Source: Agrobacterium vaccinii (GTDB taxonomy: Bacteria > Pseudomonadota > Alphaproteobacteria > Rhizobiales > Rhizobiaceae). Taken from it: a DNA stretch of 64,000 nt. The stretch's first letter is position 1. The number at the start of each line of letters is the position of its first letter. The notes under the pieces are model-generated. The model saw only the letters and a list, made by a program, of their open reading frames with translations. It made no database searches and was not told the origin of the DNA. This document shows positions 44,537 through 52,689 of this stretch, one piece after another. A program made the position numbers and the translations under genes. The DNA lies in the NCBI RefSeq assembly GCF_021310995.1, contig NZ_CP054150.1, forward strand, positions 1,798,001 through 1,862,000. The letters are read 5' to 3'.

Positions 44537-45946
44537 ATGACGACCGCAAACGATATTCTGAAGCAGATCAAGGACAACGACGTAAAGTTCGTCGACCTGC
44601 GCTTTACCGATCCCAAGGGCAAGTTGCAGCACGTGACGATGGACGTCGCCTGCGTGGACGAAGACATGTTCGCTGATGGCGTCATGTTCGACGGCTCCTC
44701 CATCGGCGGCTGGAAGGCCATCAACGAGTCCGACATGGTGCTGATGCCCGACACGGGAACAGTTCACATGGACCCGTTCTTCGCGCAGTCCACCATGGTC
44801 ATCATCTGTGACATTCTCGATCCGGTCTCCGGCGAGTCCTACAACCGCGATCCACGCGGAACGGCCAAGAAGGCCGAAGCCTACCTCAAGGCGTCCGGTA
44901 TCGGCGACACGATTTTCGTTGGCCCAGAGCCGGAATTCTTCGTGTTTGACGACGTGAAGTACAAGGCAGACCCGTACAACACGGGCTTCAAGCTGGACTC
45001 GTCCGAGCTGCCATCCAACGACGACACCGATTACGAAACCGGCAATCTGGGCCACCGTCCACGCGTCAAGGGCGGCTACTTCCCGGTTCCTCCGGTCGAT
45101 AGCCTTCAGGACATGCGTTCTGAAATGCTGACGGTTCTTGGTGAAATGGGCGTGGTCGTTGAAAAGCACCACCATGAAGTCGCTTCTGCACAGCACGAGC
45201 TGGGCGTGAAGTTCGATACGATGGTTTCGAGCGCCGACAAGATGCAGATCTACAAATATGTCGTGCATCAGGTTGCCAACGCTTACGGCAAGACGGCAAC
45301 CTTTATGCCGAAGCCGATCTATGGCGACAACGGCTCCGGCATGCACGTTCACCAGTCCATCTGGAAGGGCGGCAAGCCGACCTTCGCTGGCGACGAATAT
45401 GCTGGCCTGTCTGAAACCTGCCTCTACTACATCGGCGGCATCATCAAGCACGCCAAGGCGATCAACGCTTTCACCAACCCGACAACCAACTCCTACAAGC
45501 GTCTGGTTCCAGGTTACGAAGCACCGGTTCTCTTGGCCTATTCTGCCCGCAACCGTTCTGCATCCTGCCGCATTCCGTTCGGCTCCAACCCGAAGGCAAA
45601 GCGCGTCGAGGTTCGCTTCCCCGACCCGGCCCAGAACCCGTATCTCGGCTTCGCCGCGATGCTGATGGCCGGTCTCGATGGCATCAAGAACAAAATCCAT
45701 CCCGGCAAGCCAATGGACAAGGATCTCTACGATCTTCCTGCAAAGGAACTCAAGAAGATCCCAACCGTCTGCGCCTCGCTGCGTGAAGCCCTCGACAGCC
45801 TCGACAAGGACCGCAAGTTCCTGACGGCTGGCGGCGTGTTCGATGACGACCAGATCGATGCCTTCATCGAACTGAAGATGCACGAAGTCATGCGCTACGA
45901 AATGACCCCGCATCCTGTCGAATTCGACATGTACTACTCGGCGTAA
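44537..45946 (+). CDS. glnA: Glutamine synthetase, type I
   Basis: A 469-residue dodecameric enzyme that forms glutamine from glutamate and ammonia. Visible are the latch and substrate motifs [38 protein letters not shown] and the adenylylation-site Tyr in KDLYDLP near residue 398, so GlnE control is expected. AAGGAAAAG lies before the ATG. An intrinsic terminator follows. Confidence 0.97.
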   Translation: MTTANDILKQIKDNDVKFVDLRFTDPKGKLQHVTMDVACVDEDMFADGVMFDGSSIGGWKAINESDMVLMPDTGTVHMDPFFAQSTMVIICDILDPVSGESYNRDPRGTAKKAEAYLKASGIGDTIFVGPEPEFFVFDDVKYKADPYNTGFKLDSSELPSNDDTDYETGNLGHRPRVKGGYFPVPPVDSLQDMRSEMLTVLGEMGVVVEKHHHEVASAQHELGVKFDTMVSSADKMQIYKYVVHQVANAYGKTATFMPKPIYGDNGSGMHVHQSIWKGGKPTFAGDEYAGLSETCLYYIGGIIKHAKAINAFTNPTTNSYKRLVPGYEAPVLLAYSARNRSASCRIPFGSNPKAKRVEVRFPDPAQNPYLGFAAMLMAGLDGIKNKIHPGKPMDKDLYDLPAKELKKIPTVCASLREALDSLDKDRKFLTAGGVFDDDQIDAFIELKMHEVMRYEMTPHPVEFDMYYSA

Positions 45947-45954
45947 TGGCCGGG

Positions 45955-45985
45955 AAAAGGCGCTCCTCGGGGCGCCTTTTTCTTT
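45955..45985 (+). terminator. Intrinsic terminator after glnA
   Basis: Stem AAAAGGCGC with GCGCCTTTT around an 8-base loop is followed by TCTTTT. Confidence 0.88.
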
Positions 45986-45997
45986 TGCCGTTAGGTA

Positions 45998-46183
45998 TGG
46001 CGGGTGTGGCTCACCCCCCTCTGCCCTGCCGGGCATCTCCCCCACAGGTGGGGAGATCGACTCTTGGCAACCCCTCGACTATCTCTGACGTTGGGATTGG
46101 AGCATTGCCAGCGCGCCAAGCTAATCTCCCTCCTTGTGGGGGAGATGTCCGGCAGGACAGAGGGGGGTAAGCCACACCCACCA
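45998..46183. repeat. 186-bp inverted-repeat element downstream of glnA
   Basis: The outer ends TGGCGGGTGTGGC and GCCACACCCACCA begin arms of about 55 bases that match with few differences, including CCCCCCTCTG and CATCTCCCCCACA on the left and their complements on the right. A roughly 70-base unpaired centre separates them. No coding capacity is seen. It has the look of a dispersed intergenic mosaic or MITE-like element of Rhizobiaceae. Confidence 0.8.
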
Positions 46184-46235
46184 CCATCAATGACCGACAG
46201 CCCGTCGACAATAATACGCATACCGGAAAGCCTCC

Positions 46236-47153
46236 ATGACCGCAGCCACCGACACCGCCCCTCGCCTGCGTGACTGGTTGATTTTCCTCGCCGTACCCTT
46301 CTTCTTTTCCAGCAACGTCATTTTCGGACGCGGCGTCATTGGTGAGGTCTCACCCTTCGTTACCGCCTTTTTGCGCTGGTTCTTTTCGGTGCTGTTCGTC
46401 GCCCCCTTCATCATCCGAGACTGGCGGGCCTGCCTGCGTTTTATCCGTACAAAAACATTGCTGTGGCTTGTGCTGGGCTTCCTCGGCATGGGGATTTGTG
46501 GTGGCGTCGTCTATTGGGGCCTCACGCTGACATCGGCGGCCAATGGCACGCTGATCTATACGACATCGTCGCTGTTTATCATTCTGATCCAGCGCATACT
46601 CTACGGTCGCGCAATCCGACGGCTGGAGGTTGTCGGCATGGTCATCGCTTTTGCAGGTGTGGCGGCCATCGTGTTGAAAGGTGATGCGTCGCAGCTTCTG
46701 CACCTCGATTTCAATCTCGGTGATCTCGCCATTCTCGTCGCATCGATTTCGTTTGCCATCTACTCACTGCTGTTGCGAGATCCTGCTGCGAGAGAGATGG
46801 CGTCGCTCAGCCTGTTCGCCGTCATCGCATTGTCTGGCGCGCTGGTGCTGTTGCCACCTGCTGCCATGGAATTAGCCTATGGCGGCATGCTGCCCTCTTC
46901 GCTGTCCGCATGGGGCAAAATCGGCGGGATCATTGTTTTTGCGTCGGTGTCCGCGTTTTACTGCTTTACCCACACGGTGCGGGTCTTCGGACCGGCGACG
47001 GCAGGCATTACGCTTTATATGATGCCACCCGTGTCAATCGTCATGGCTGTCGCGTTTCTCGGTGAGCGCTTCGAACATTATCATGCGGTTGGTATCGTAT
47101 TGGTAACAGGCGGCGTAGTGCTGGCGACAGCGCCTTTCGGAAAGCTGAGGTAA
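46236..47153 (+). CDS. EamA/DMT-family permease
   Basis: A 305-residue inner-membrane protein with ten predicted helices in two EamA repeats: AVPFFFSSNVIFGRGVI near the start, and FASVSAFYCFTHTVRVFGPATAGITLYMMPPVSIVMAVAFLGE in the second repeat. Relatives export amino acids or other metabolites; the substrate is unknown. It starts about 50 bp after the 186-bp repeat. Confidence 0.85.
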   Translation: MTAATDTAPRLRDWLIFLAVPFFFSSNVIFGRGVIGEVSPFVTAFLRWFFSVLFVAPFIIRDWRACLRFIRTKTLLWLVLGFLGMGICGGVVYWGLTLTSAANGTLIYTTSSLFIILIQRILYGRAIRRLEVVGMVIAFAGVAAIVLKGDASQLLHLDFNLGDLAILVASISFAIYSLLLRDPAAREMASLSLFAVIALSGALVLLPPAAMELAYGGMLPSSLSAWGKIGGIIVFASVSAFYCFTHTVRVFGPATAGITLYMMPPVSIVMAVAFLGERFEHYHAVGIVLVTGGVVLATAPFGKLR

Positions 47154-47179
47154 CAAAATCGTACCTCACAACCGAATAT

Positions 47180-47207
47180 CTTGATATTTTTCATTCGTAC
47201 CCCAAAT
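47180..47207 (+). promoter_or_regulatory. Candidate heat-shock (RpoH) promoter of hspQ
   Basis: CTTGAT and CCCCAAAT are separated by 14 bases, close to the sigma-32 pattern CTTGAA, 13-15 bases, CCCCATNT. It lies about 26 bp before the hspQ start. E. coli hspQ is under heat-shock control, which supports the reading. Confidence 0.6.
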
Positions 47208-47232
47208 GGTATGGGGAAAGGATGTGCATGCC

Positions 47233-47562
47233 ATGAAACAAAGAGACGCAAAATTTACGATTGGCGAGGTTGTTCGTCACAGGGTGTTTCCGTTCCGCGG
47301 TGTGGTATTCGACGTAGACCCGGAATATGCGAACACCGAGGAGTGGTGGAACGCAATTCCTGCGGAAATCCGTCCAGAACGTGACCAGCCCTTCTACCAT
47401 CTGCTGGCAGAAAACGACGACACGGAATATGTCGCCTACGTCTCCGAGCAGAATCTGGTGCACGATGAAAGCGACCAGCCGCTGCGCAACCCCAATCTTT
47501 CCCGCATTTTCGACACCACTCCCAATGGTGTGTTGCGGGCGAAATCAGCGATGACTCACTGA
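47233..47562 (+). CDS. hspQ: Heat shock protein HspQ
   Basis: A 109-residue protein of the HspQ/YccV family (hemimethylated-DNA-binding fold). The signature is KFTIGEVVRHRVFPFRGVVFDVDPEY, then PFYHLLAENDDTEYVAYVSEQNL. In E. coli it helps proteolysis of mutant DnaA and modulates Lon. Internal ATG 47233 (MKQRDAKFTIG) fits the family start better than 47206. An RpoH-like promoter lies upstream and a terminator downstream. Confidence 0.9.
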   Translation: MKQRDAKFTIGEVVRHRVFPFRGVVFDVDPEYANTEEWWNAIPAEIRPERDQPFYHLLAENDDTEYVAYVSEQNLVHDESDQPLRNPNLSRIFDTTPNGVLRAKSAMTH

Positions 47563-47587
47563 CCGCCATAACTGAAATCTGAACAAC

Positions 47588-47622
47588 AAAAAACCGGCCT
47601 GAAATCTCAGGCCGGTTTTTTT
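47588..47622. terminator. Bidirectional terminator between hspQ and the IalB gene
   Basis: A 15-bp stem AAAAAACCGGCCTGA with TCAGGCCGGTTTTTT has loop AATC; U-runs occur on both strands. It serves both converging genes. Confidence 0.93.
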
Positions 47623-47635
47623 AACGTCGAATATC

Positions 47636-48292
47636 TTAGTTCGCAGGCTTGGACTTTGCTGCGTCCTGAGCGGCTTCGAGCTTCTTGCGAGCTTCTTCAG
47701 CCTTCTTCTGCATGCCTTCCTGAAGGGAACGCTGGCTTTCAGCAAGCTGCGACTGCGTGATTGGCTGGCCGTCATAAGCACCGGTGAAGCCACTGAGAGC
47801 GATCTTGATCGGGTTTGGCGCGCGACGGAAGTTGATGGAGGTGAACACGATTTCCGTGCCCTTCTTCATGCTGGCAATCATCGCATCCGTCAAAGGCACT
47901 TCAGCCGTGCACTTGTCTGGAAGGCAGACAGCGTAGTCGAGCTTCTGGCCCTTGGCACCATCGATCTGCATCATGACGCCCGGAGGCAGCAGGCGTGCAG
48001 TTGGAACAGAAACCTGAAGCAGCTTGCGGTTGACCTTGCCTTCAACGCTGATGAGGCCGACAGCCGTGATCATCTGGCCGTTCTGGGCGAGAACAACGTT
48101 CTGCACGACGCAAACATCATTGTCTTCCTGCTTGCTGCAAGTCTTAAACCAGCCAAGCGGAGGCGCACCGGCACCACCTGCAGCAGGAGCAGCCTGCTGA
48201 GCCTGCGATACGGCTGGTGCAGACACGGCACCCAGCGAAAGAACGAGAGCAGACAAGCCTGCGCGGGTAAATGTGTTTGCGAATTGCATCAT
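47636..48292 (-). CDS. Invasion-associated locus B family protein, exported
   Basis: A 218-residue protein with a signal peptide (FTRAGLSALVLSLGAVSAPAVSQA), an Ala/Gly/Pro-rich linker, and the IalB domain: GWFKTCSKQEDNDVCVVQN, then YAVCLPDKCTAEV with paired cysteines likely forming disulfides. The tail is a charged coiled coil (QKKAEEARKKLEAAQDAAKSK). IalB of Bartonella aids erythrocyte invasion; free-living relatives have unknown periplasmic roles. The start is one of two adjacent ATGs. Confidence 0.87.
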   Translation of the reverse strand: MMQFANTFTRAGLSALVLSLGAVSAPAVSQAQQAAPAAGGAGAPPLGWFKTCSKQEDNDVCVVQNVVLAQNGQMITAVGLISVEGKVNRKLLQVSVPTARLLPPGVMMQIDGAKGQKLDYAVCLPDKCTAEVPLTDAMIASMKKGTEIVFTSINFRRAPNPIKIALSGFTGAYDGQPITQSQLAESQRSLQEGMQKKAEEARKKLEAAQDAAKSKPAN

Positions 48293-48616
48293 AAGAGTTC
48301 CGTCTCCTGAATTTTCTTATGCGAAGCAGAACGGGACGAACTGCTCAACATCATCGGTATCCGTCTGCCCGTTCCACTGTCGTTTAAATGAGGCAAATGC
48401 GTGACCCGACGGTTTCGGCAACCCTGTTACATCCCGTTGAGTGCGATATCCAGCACTTCTTTCAACTTTTCTTGAGCGCCGACAGATTTTCCGTGGTCGG
48501 ATGCCTGCCATAGTTGGGTGTGATACATTCCCGCGGGAATCAATACAAGACGGGCGGCGTTTGGCCAACGTAGCAATGCCGTGATGAGACAGCCCGAATG
48601 TGACAGGACAATTACC
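48293..48616. other. Intergenic region with a doubtful short minus-strand ORF
   Basis: No confident gene. On the minus strand, 48427-48618 could encode 63 residues (MVIVLSHSGCLITALL, then LVLIPAGMYHTQLWQ and KEVLDIALNGM) with AAAAGG before its ATG. It would overlap the start of the substrate-binding protein gene by 2 bases. It may be a gene remnant or chance. No structured RNA was recognised. Confidence 0.3.
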
Positions 48617-50443
48617 ATGCGAAGCCTTTTGGCGTTCATCCCCGCCCTTCTTTTTTCAGGTCTGGCGATGGCGGAACCACTCCACGGGATTTCGATGCAT
48701 GGCACGGTAGCCCTGCCCTCCGACTATAAGAACTTTCCCTATGTGAAGCCGGACGTAAAAAAAGGCGGTCGCATTTCCTACGGCGTCGTTGGCACCTTCG
48801 ATAGCCTCAATCCCTTTGTTCTAAAGGGCATGCGCACCACAGCGCGCGGCGTGTGGGACCCGGAATTCGGCAATCTGCTCTACGAGCCGCTGATGCAGCG
48901 GTCCAACGACGAACCCTTCTCGCTCTATGGCCTGCTGGCGGAAACCGCCGAATGGGATGACGACCGCACCTACATCCAGTTCAACATCAATACGAAAGCC
49001 AAATGGCAGGACGGCCAGCCTGTTACGCCCGATGATGTGATCTTCACCTTCAATCTTTTGAAGGAAAAAGGCCGCCCGCCCTTCAACAGCCGCCTGAACG
49101 GCGTGGCTAAGATGGAGAAGATCGGCGAGCACGGCGTGCGCTTCACCTTCAACGAAAATGCCAATCGCGAAACGCCACTCATTCTGGCGTCTTCGACACC
49201 GATCCTGCCGAAGCATGCCATCGATCAGGCGACATTCGAGCAAGGCGGCCTCGGCCCCGTGGTCGGCTCTGGCCCATACCGAATCAAAACGCTGCGCCCA
49301 GGAGAGCGTGTGGTTTGGGAGCGTAACCCTGATTACTGGGGCAAGGATGTGCCGTCCAAGGTCGGCTCTGATAATTACGACGAGATCAGCATTCTCTATT
49401 TCCTTCAGGTCACGACCATGTTCGAGGCCTTCAAGAAGGGCGATATCGACATCTACCCCGAAGGCGATGCCATCAATGGCTCAGCCGACTCATCACATTG
49501 GGGGCAGGCTTACAATTTCCCGGCCGTGCATCGCGGAGACATTGCCCGCGACGTTTTCGAATCGCGCCTGCCATCGGGCATGTTCGGCCTCGTCTTCAAC
49601 ACGCGACGCGCCATCTTTGCCGATGAGAAAGTACGCGAAGGCCTGTCCTATGCTCTCGATTTCGAGTGGATGAACCGCAACATTCTGGGCGGCGCCTTCC
49701 AGCGGACGCAAAGCTATTGGCAGAATTCGGCGCTCGGCGCCTTCGGCAACGCGGCGGATGCACGTGAACTTGCACTGCTGGGCGATGCCGCCAAGAAACT
49801 TCCGCCTGCACTGCTGGCTGGTACCTATGCCATGCCCGTGACCGATGGTTCCGGTGCCGACCGCAAGGTGCTGAAACTCGCCGTCGATAGGCTGAAGGAA
49901 GCCGGTTACACGATCAAAAGCGGCAAGATGTCCGATGCCAAGGACCGCCCGCTCGCCTTCGAAATCATGACACAGAACCCGGCGCAGGAGCGCATTGCGC
50001 TGGCCTATCAGCGGTCGCTGCGCCTCATCGGCGTCGATATGGCCATCCGCTCCGTCGATGACGGGCAGTATCAGGCCCGCTCCAACAGTTTCGACTATGA
50101 CATGATCATCCGCTCGCTGCCGTCCTCGCTGTCGCCGGGGGCCGAACAGCTTAACCGCTGGGGCTCTGATTCGCGCGATGCCAATGGCAGCTTCAACTAT
50201 ACGGGCGTGGCCGATCCCGACGTGGACCGTATGCTGGAGGCGCTTTTGCAGGCGCGCTCGACCGAGGATTTCCAGGCCGCTGTGCGCGCCTATGACCGGC
50301 TGCTAACCGCAGGCCACTACATCATTCCGCTCTATTATATCGGTGCGCAGTGGGTGGCGCGGTGGAAATATATCGAGCGACCCGAGGCCACGCCGCTTCT
50401 GGGCAACCAGAAAAGCACATGGTGGGATGCACGCGCTCAATGA
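48617..50443 (+). CDS. Periplasmic peptide-type ABC substrate-binding protein (SBP family 5, YejA-like)
   Basis: A 608-residue extracellular solute-binding protein with a signal peptide (MRSLLAFIPALLFSGLAMA). The start resembles YejA (HGISMHGTVALPSDYKNFPYVKPDVKKGG), and family 5 motifs are present (TYIQFNINTKAKWQDGQPVTPDDVIFTF). It would deliver oligopeptides to an ABC importer, but no permease or ATPase genes are adjacent. The start codon has AGGA 9 bases upstream. Confidence 0.87.
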   Translation: MRSLLAFIPALLFSGLAMAEPLHGISMHGTVALPSDYKNFPYVKPDVKKGGRISYGVVGTFDSLNPFVLKGMRTTARGVWDPEFGNLLYEPLMQRSNDEPFSLYGLLAETAEWDDDRTYIQFNINTKAKWQDGQPVTPDDVIFTFNLLKEKGRPPFNSRLNGVAKMEKIGEHGVRFTFNENANRETPLILASSTPILPKHAIDQATFEQGGLGPVVGSGPYRIKTLRPGERVVWERNPDYWGKDVPSKVGSDNYDEISILYFLQVTTMFEAFKKGDIDIYPEGDAINGSADSSHWGQAYNFPAVHRGDIARDVFESRLPSGMFGLVFNTRRAIFADEKVREGLSYALDFEWMNRNILGGAFQRTQSYWQNSALGAFGNAADARELALLGDAAKKLPPALLAGTYAMPVTDGSGADRKVLKLAVDRLKEAGYTIKSGKMSDAKDRPLAFEIMTQNPAQERIALAYQRSLRLIGVDMAIRSVDDGQYQARSNSFDYDMIIRSLPSSLSPGAEQLNRWGSDSRDANGSFNYTGVADPDVDRMLEALLQARSTEDFQAAVRAYDRLLTAGHYIIPLYYIGAQWVARWKYIERPEATPLLGNQKSTWWDARAQ

Positions 50444-50538
50444 GGCGCGCAACATGGTTCTCTTGAGGTAACGCCTTGCGCACGCGCGGCAACGCCCCTA
50501 GATGAAGCGGATATTTTCGGGTCTGAAAGGGAAGCACC

Positions 50539-51210
50539 ATGCAACGCATTGTTATCGACGTCGTCTCGGACATGGTTTGCCCGTGGTGCTATCTCGGCAA
50601 GGCGCGGCTCGATCTGGCGCTGGCCGAAATTCTCGATGAGGTTAGCGTCGATGTGAACTGGCGTCCCTATCGCCTGAACCCGGATTATCCGCCTGAGGGC
50701 GTGGACCAGAAGGCCGAGCTTGAAAAGAAGCTGGGCGGCAAGGACAAGGTCGAGCAGGCGCACGAGATGCTAACGCAGCTTGGCAAGGAAGTCGGCATCG
50801 CCTTCGATTTCGACGCCATCAAGGTCGGCCCCAATACGCTGGATGCCCACCGCCTGTCACTCTGGGCCCATGCCGAGGGACGCGAATTTCAGGACAAGGT
50901 CGTGAACGAACTGTTCCGCGCCAACTTCGAGGAAGGCCTGAACATCGGTGACCACACCGTGCTGGCCGATATCGGTGAAAAGGCCGGGATGAACCGCGAA
51001 GTCGTGGAGAAGCTGCTCGCGTCTGACGCGGACAAGGACACGGTCGTTGCGGAAATCGACGCGGCTCAGCAGATGGGTGTTTCGGGCGTTCCCTTCTTCA
51101 TTCTCGACCAGAAATACGCGGTCAGCGGCGCGCAAAGCAAGGAAGTGCTGATTAATGCACTGCGGGATATTGCCAGAATGAAGCTGGAAGAGCATAGGGC
51201 AATGAACTGA
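50539..51210 (+). CDS. DsbA-family thioredoxin-fold oxidoreductase (FrnE-like)
   Basis: A 223-residue cytoplasmic protein (no signal peptide) with the active site CPWC at residues 14-17 (SDMVCPWCYLG), an inserted helical domain, and the cis-proline region GVSGVPFFILD. FrnE-like members act as cytoplasmic disulfide isomerases or in polyketide synthesis; the target here is unknown. GGGAAGC lies before the ATG. Confidence 0.88.
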   Translation: MQRIVIDVVSDMVCPWCYLGKARLDLALAEILDEVSVDVNWRPYRLNPDYPPEGVDQKAELEKKLGGKDKVEQAHEMLTQLGKEVGIAFDFDAIKVGPNTLDAHRLSLWAHAEGREFQDKVVNELFRANFEEGLNIGDHTVLADIGEKAGMNREVVEKLLASDADKDTVVAEIDAAQQMGVSGVPFFILDQKYAVSGAQSKEVLINALRDIARMKLEEHRAMN

Positions 51211-51265
51211 TCGTCAGCGCCTCCCCGCTGTCGATTTCCGGCCCCTAATATTTTCAGGTGTTTCC

Positions 51266-52210
51266 GTGTCCGATAGCACGTTGAAGGGCATTCTGCTCGC
51301 ATTCGCAGCCTTTGCGGCCTACGCCTGGAGTGATGCGAGCGTGAAGCTCATCGAAGGGCAATTGTCGCCCATTCAATCCGCCTTTTTCGGCGCGCTGTTC
51401 GGGCTCTGCGCCCTGCCCTTCATCCGCAAGCGCAATGACGACTGGCGCGACATCGTGCGCACCACCAACCGCCCACTGTGGCTGTTGCGCTTCGTGTCAT
51501 CCGGCCTCGGCGCCATCACCTCGGTCACGGCCTTCACCCATCTGTCGATGGCGGAAGCTTTTGCGCTTATCTTCCTGCTGCCCGCTTTCGTCACCATCAT
51601 GTCGGTTCTGTTCCTGAAGGAGCAGGTCGGCATCAAGCGTTGGTCCGCCGTCATAATCGGCTTTGCCGGTGTGCTCGTAATCTTGAGGCCCGGTTTTCGC
51701 GAGCTGTCGACCGGCCATTTCTCGGCCATTGTCGCGGGTCTCTGCGGCGCGATTTCGATCGTCATCTTCCGCGCCATGGGGCCATCGGAAAAGAACATCT
51801 CGCTTTATGGTGCGGGCTTGCTGGGAACATTGGTGATTTGCGGCGTGGCGATGACGTCGTCCTTCACCCCGCCCAATGCCGAGCAATGGATGTTCCTGGC
51901 CGGTTATGGCCTCCTCGGCGCTGTCGCTAACGTGCTTGTCATGTACGCGGCGAAATACGCACCCGCCGCCGTTATCGGCCCGACGCAATACAGCCAGATG
52001 CTGTGGGCTATCCTGTTCGGTTATCTGGTTTTCGGAGATGCCGTCGATGGCTGGATGCTGGTAGGCATTGCGCTCATCATCGGCTCAGGCCTGATCACAC
52101 TCATTCGCGAACGGCAGAGGCACGTCGCTCTGCCCACGTCGATTGCGGCGGCAGACCAGAATGTTGCCGTCGCGATGACACCGGAGAGCGATGGGGAAAA
52201 GGCGGACTGA
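51266..52210 (+). CDS. EamA/DMT-family permease
   Basis: A 314-residue inner-membrane protein with ten predicted helices in two EamA repeats (FAAFAAYAWSDASVKLIEG; LPAFVTIMSVLFLKEQVGIKRW; YAPAAVIGPTQYSQMLWAILFGYLVFGD). It begins with GTG after CAGGTGTTTCC. The substrate is unknown. It follows the DsbA-like gene by 55 bp and may share its transcript. A polar C-terminal tail follows the last helix. Confidence 0.85.
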   Translation: MSDSTLKGILLAFAAFAAYAWSDASVKLIEGQLSPIQSAFFGALFGLCALPFIRKRNDDWRDIVRTTNRPLWLLRFVSSGLGAITSVTAFTHLSMAEAFALIFLLPAFVTIMSVLFLKEQVGIKRWSAVIIGFAGVLVILRPGFRELSTGHFSAIVAGLCGAISIVIFRAMGPSEKNISLYGAGLLGTLVICGVAMTSSFTPPNAEQWMFLAGYGLLGAVANVLVMYAAKYAPAAVIGPTQYSQMLWAILFGYLVFGDAVDGWMLVGIALIIGSGLITLIRERQRHVALPTSIAAADQNVAVAMTPESDGEKAD

Positions 52211-52230
52211 TCAGCCCACCCTCGGCACCG

Positions 52231-52557
52231 TCAATTGCAGACACGCACACGATACATATCGCCGTAGCCATCCTGACGCCATGCCAGATGGCAACGGGGA
52301 TAAGCGGGCTCATAGATGACGGGTGGACCGTAGACGGGCTGACTGTAAACGGGCGTATAGCTATAGGCTGGCGGGCCGTAATAGTTCCGCGCGCCCGCAA
52401 TCAACGCGCCGCCAACGACGGCCCCAGCGATACCTGCGCCAAATCCGCGTCCGAAATTGTTACGTGCTTCTGCCTGGCTGGTGGTGGCAATTGTGGTGCC
52501 CGCAATTGTCAAAGCAACCAGACCAGCGGTGACGAACCTGTTCATGGTGGTCAACAT
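52231..52557 (-). CDS. Exported hypothetical protein with glycine-zipper segment
   Basis: A 108-residue protein. A signal peptide (FVTAGLVALTIAGTTIATTSQAEA) is followed by a glycine-rich, membrane-prone segment GFGAGIAGAVVGGALIAGA, then a Tyr/Pro-rich stretch with YxPxY repeats, and a C-terminal part with two cysteines (RCHLAWRQDGYGDMYRVRVCN). Probably envelope-associated. The start at MLTTMNRF has AAGGAG 8 bases upstream. Function unknown. Confidence 0.75.
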   Translation of the reverse strand: MLTTMNRFVTAGLVALTIAGTTIATTSQAEARNNFGRGFGAGIAGAVVGGALIAGARNYYGPPAYSYTPVYSQPVYGPPVIYEPAYPRCHLAWRQDGYGDMYRVRVCN

Positions 52558-52689
52558 AGTCCTGCTCCTTCGTTCATCGGCTCCCGGCGAAATCATGCCG
52601 TGCCGACGAGAACGAGGTTATGCCTGCCAAGCCTACGGCCAGATGTCCGTTTGATTAAATCGCCGTAAGAAACGGCGATCCTTACAGAG

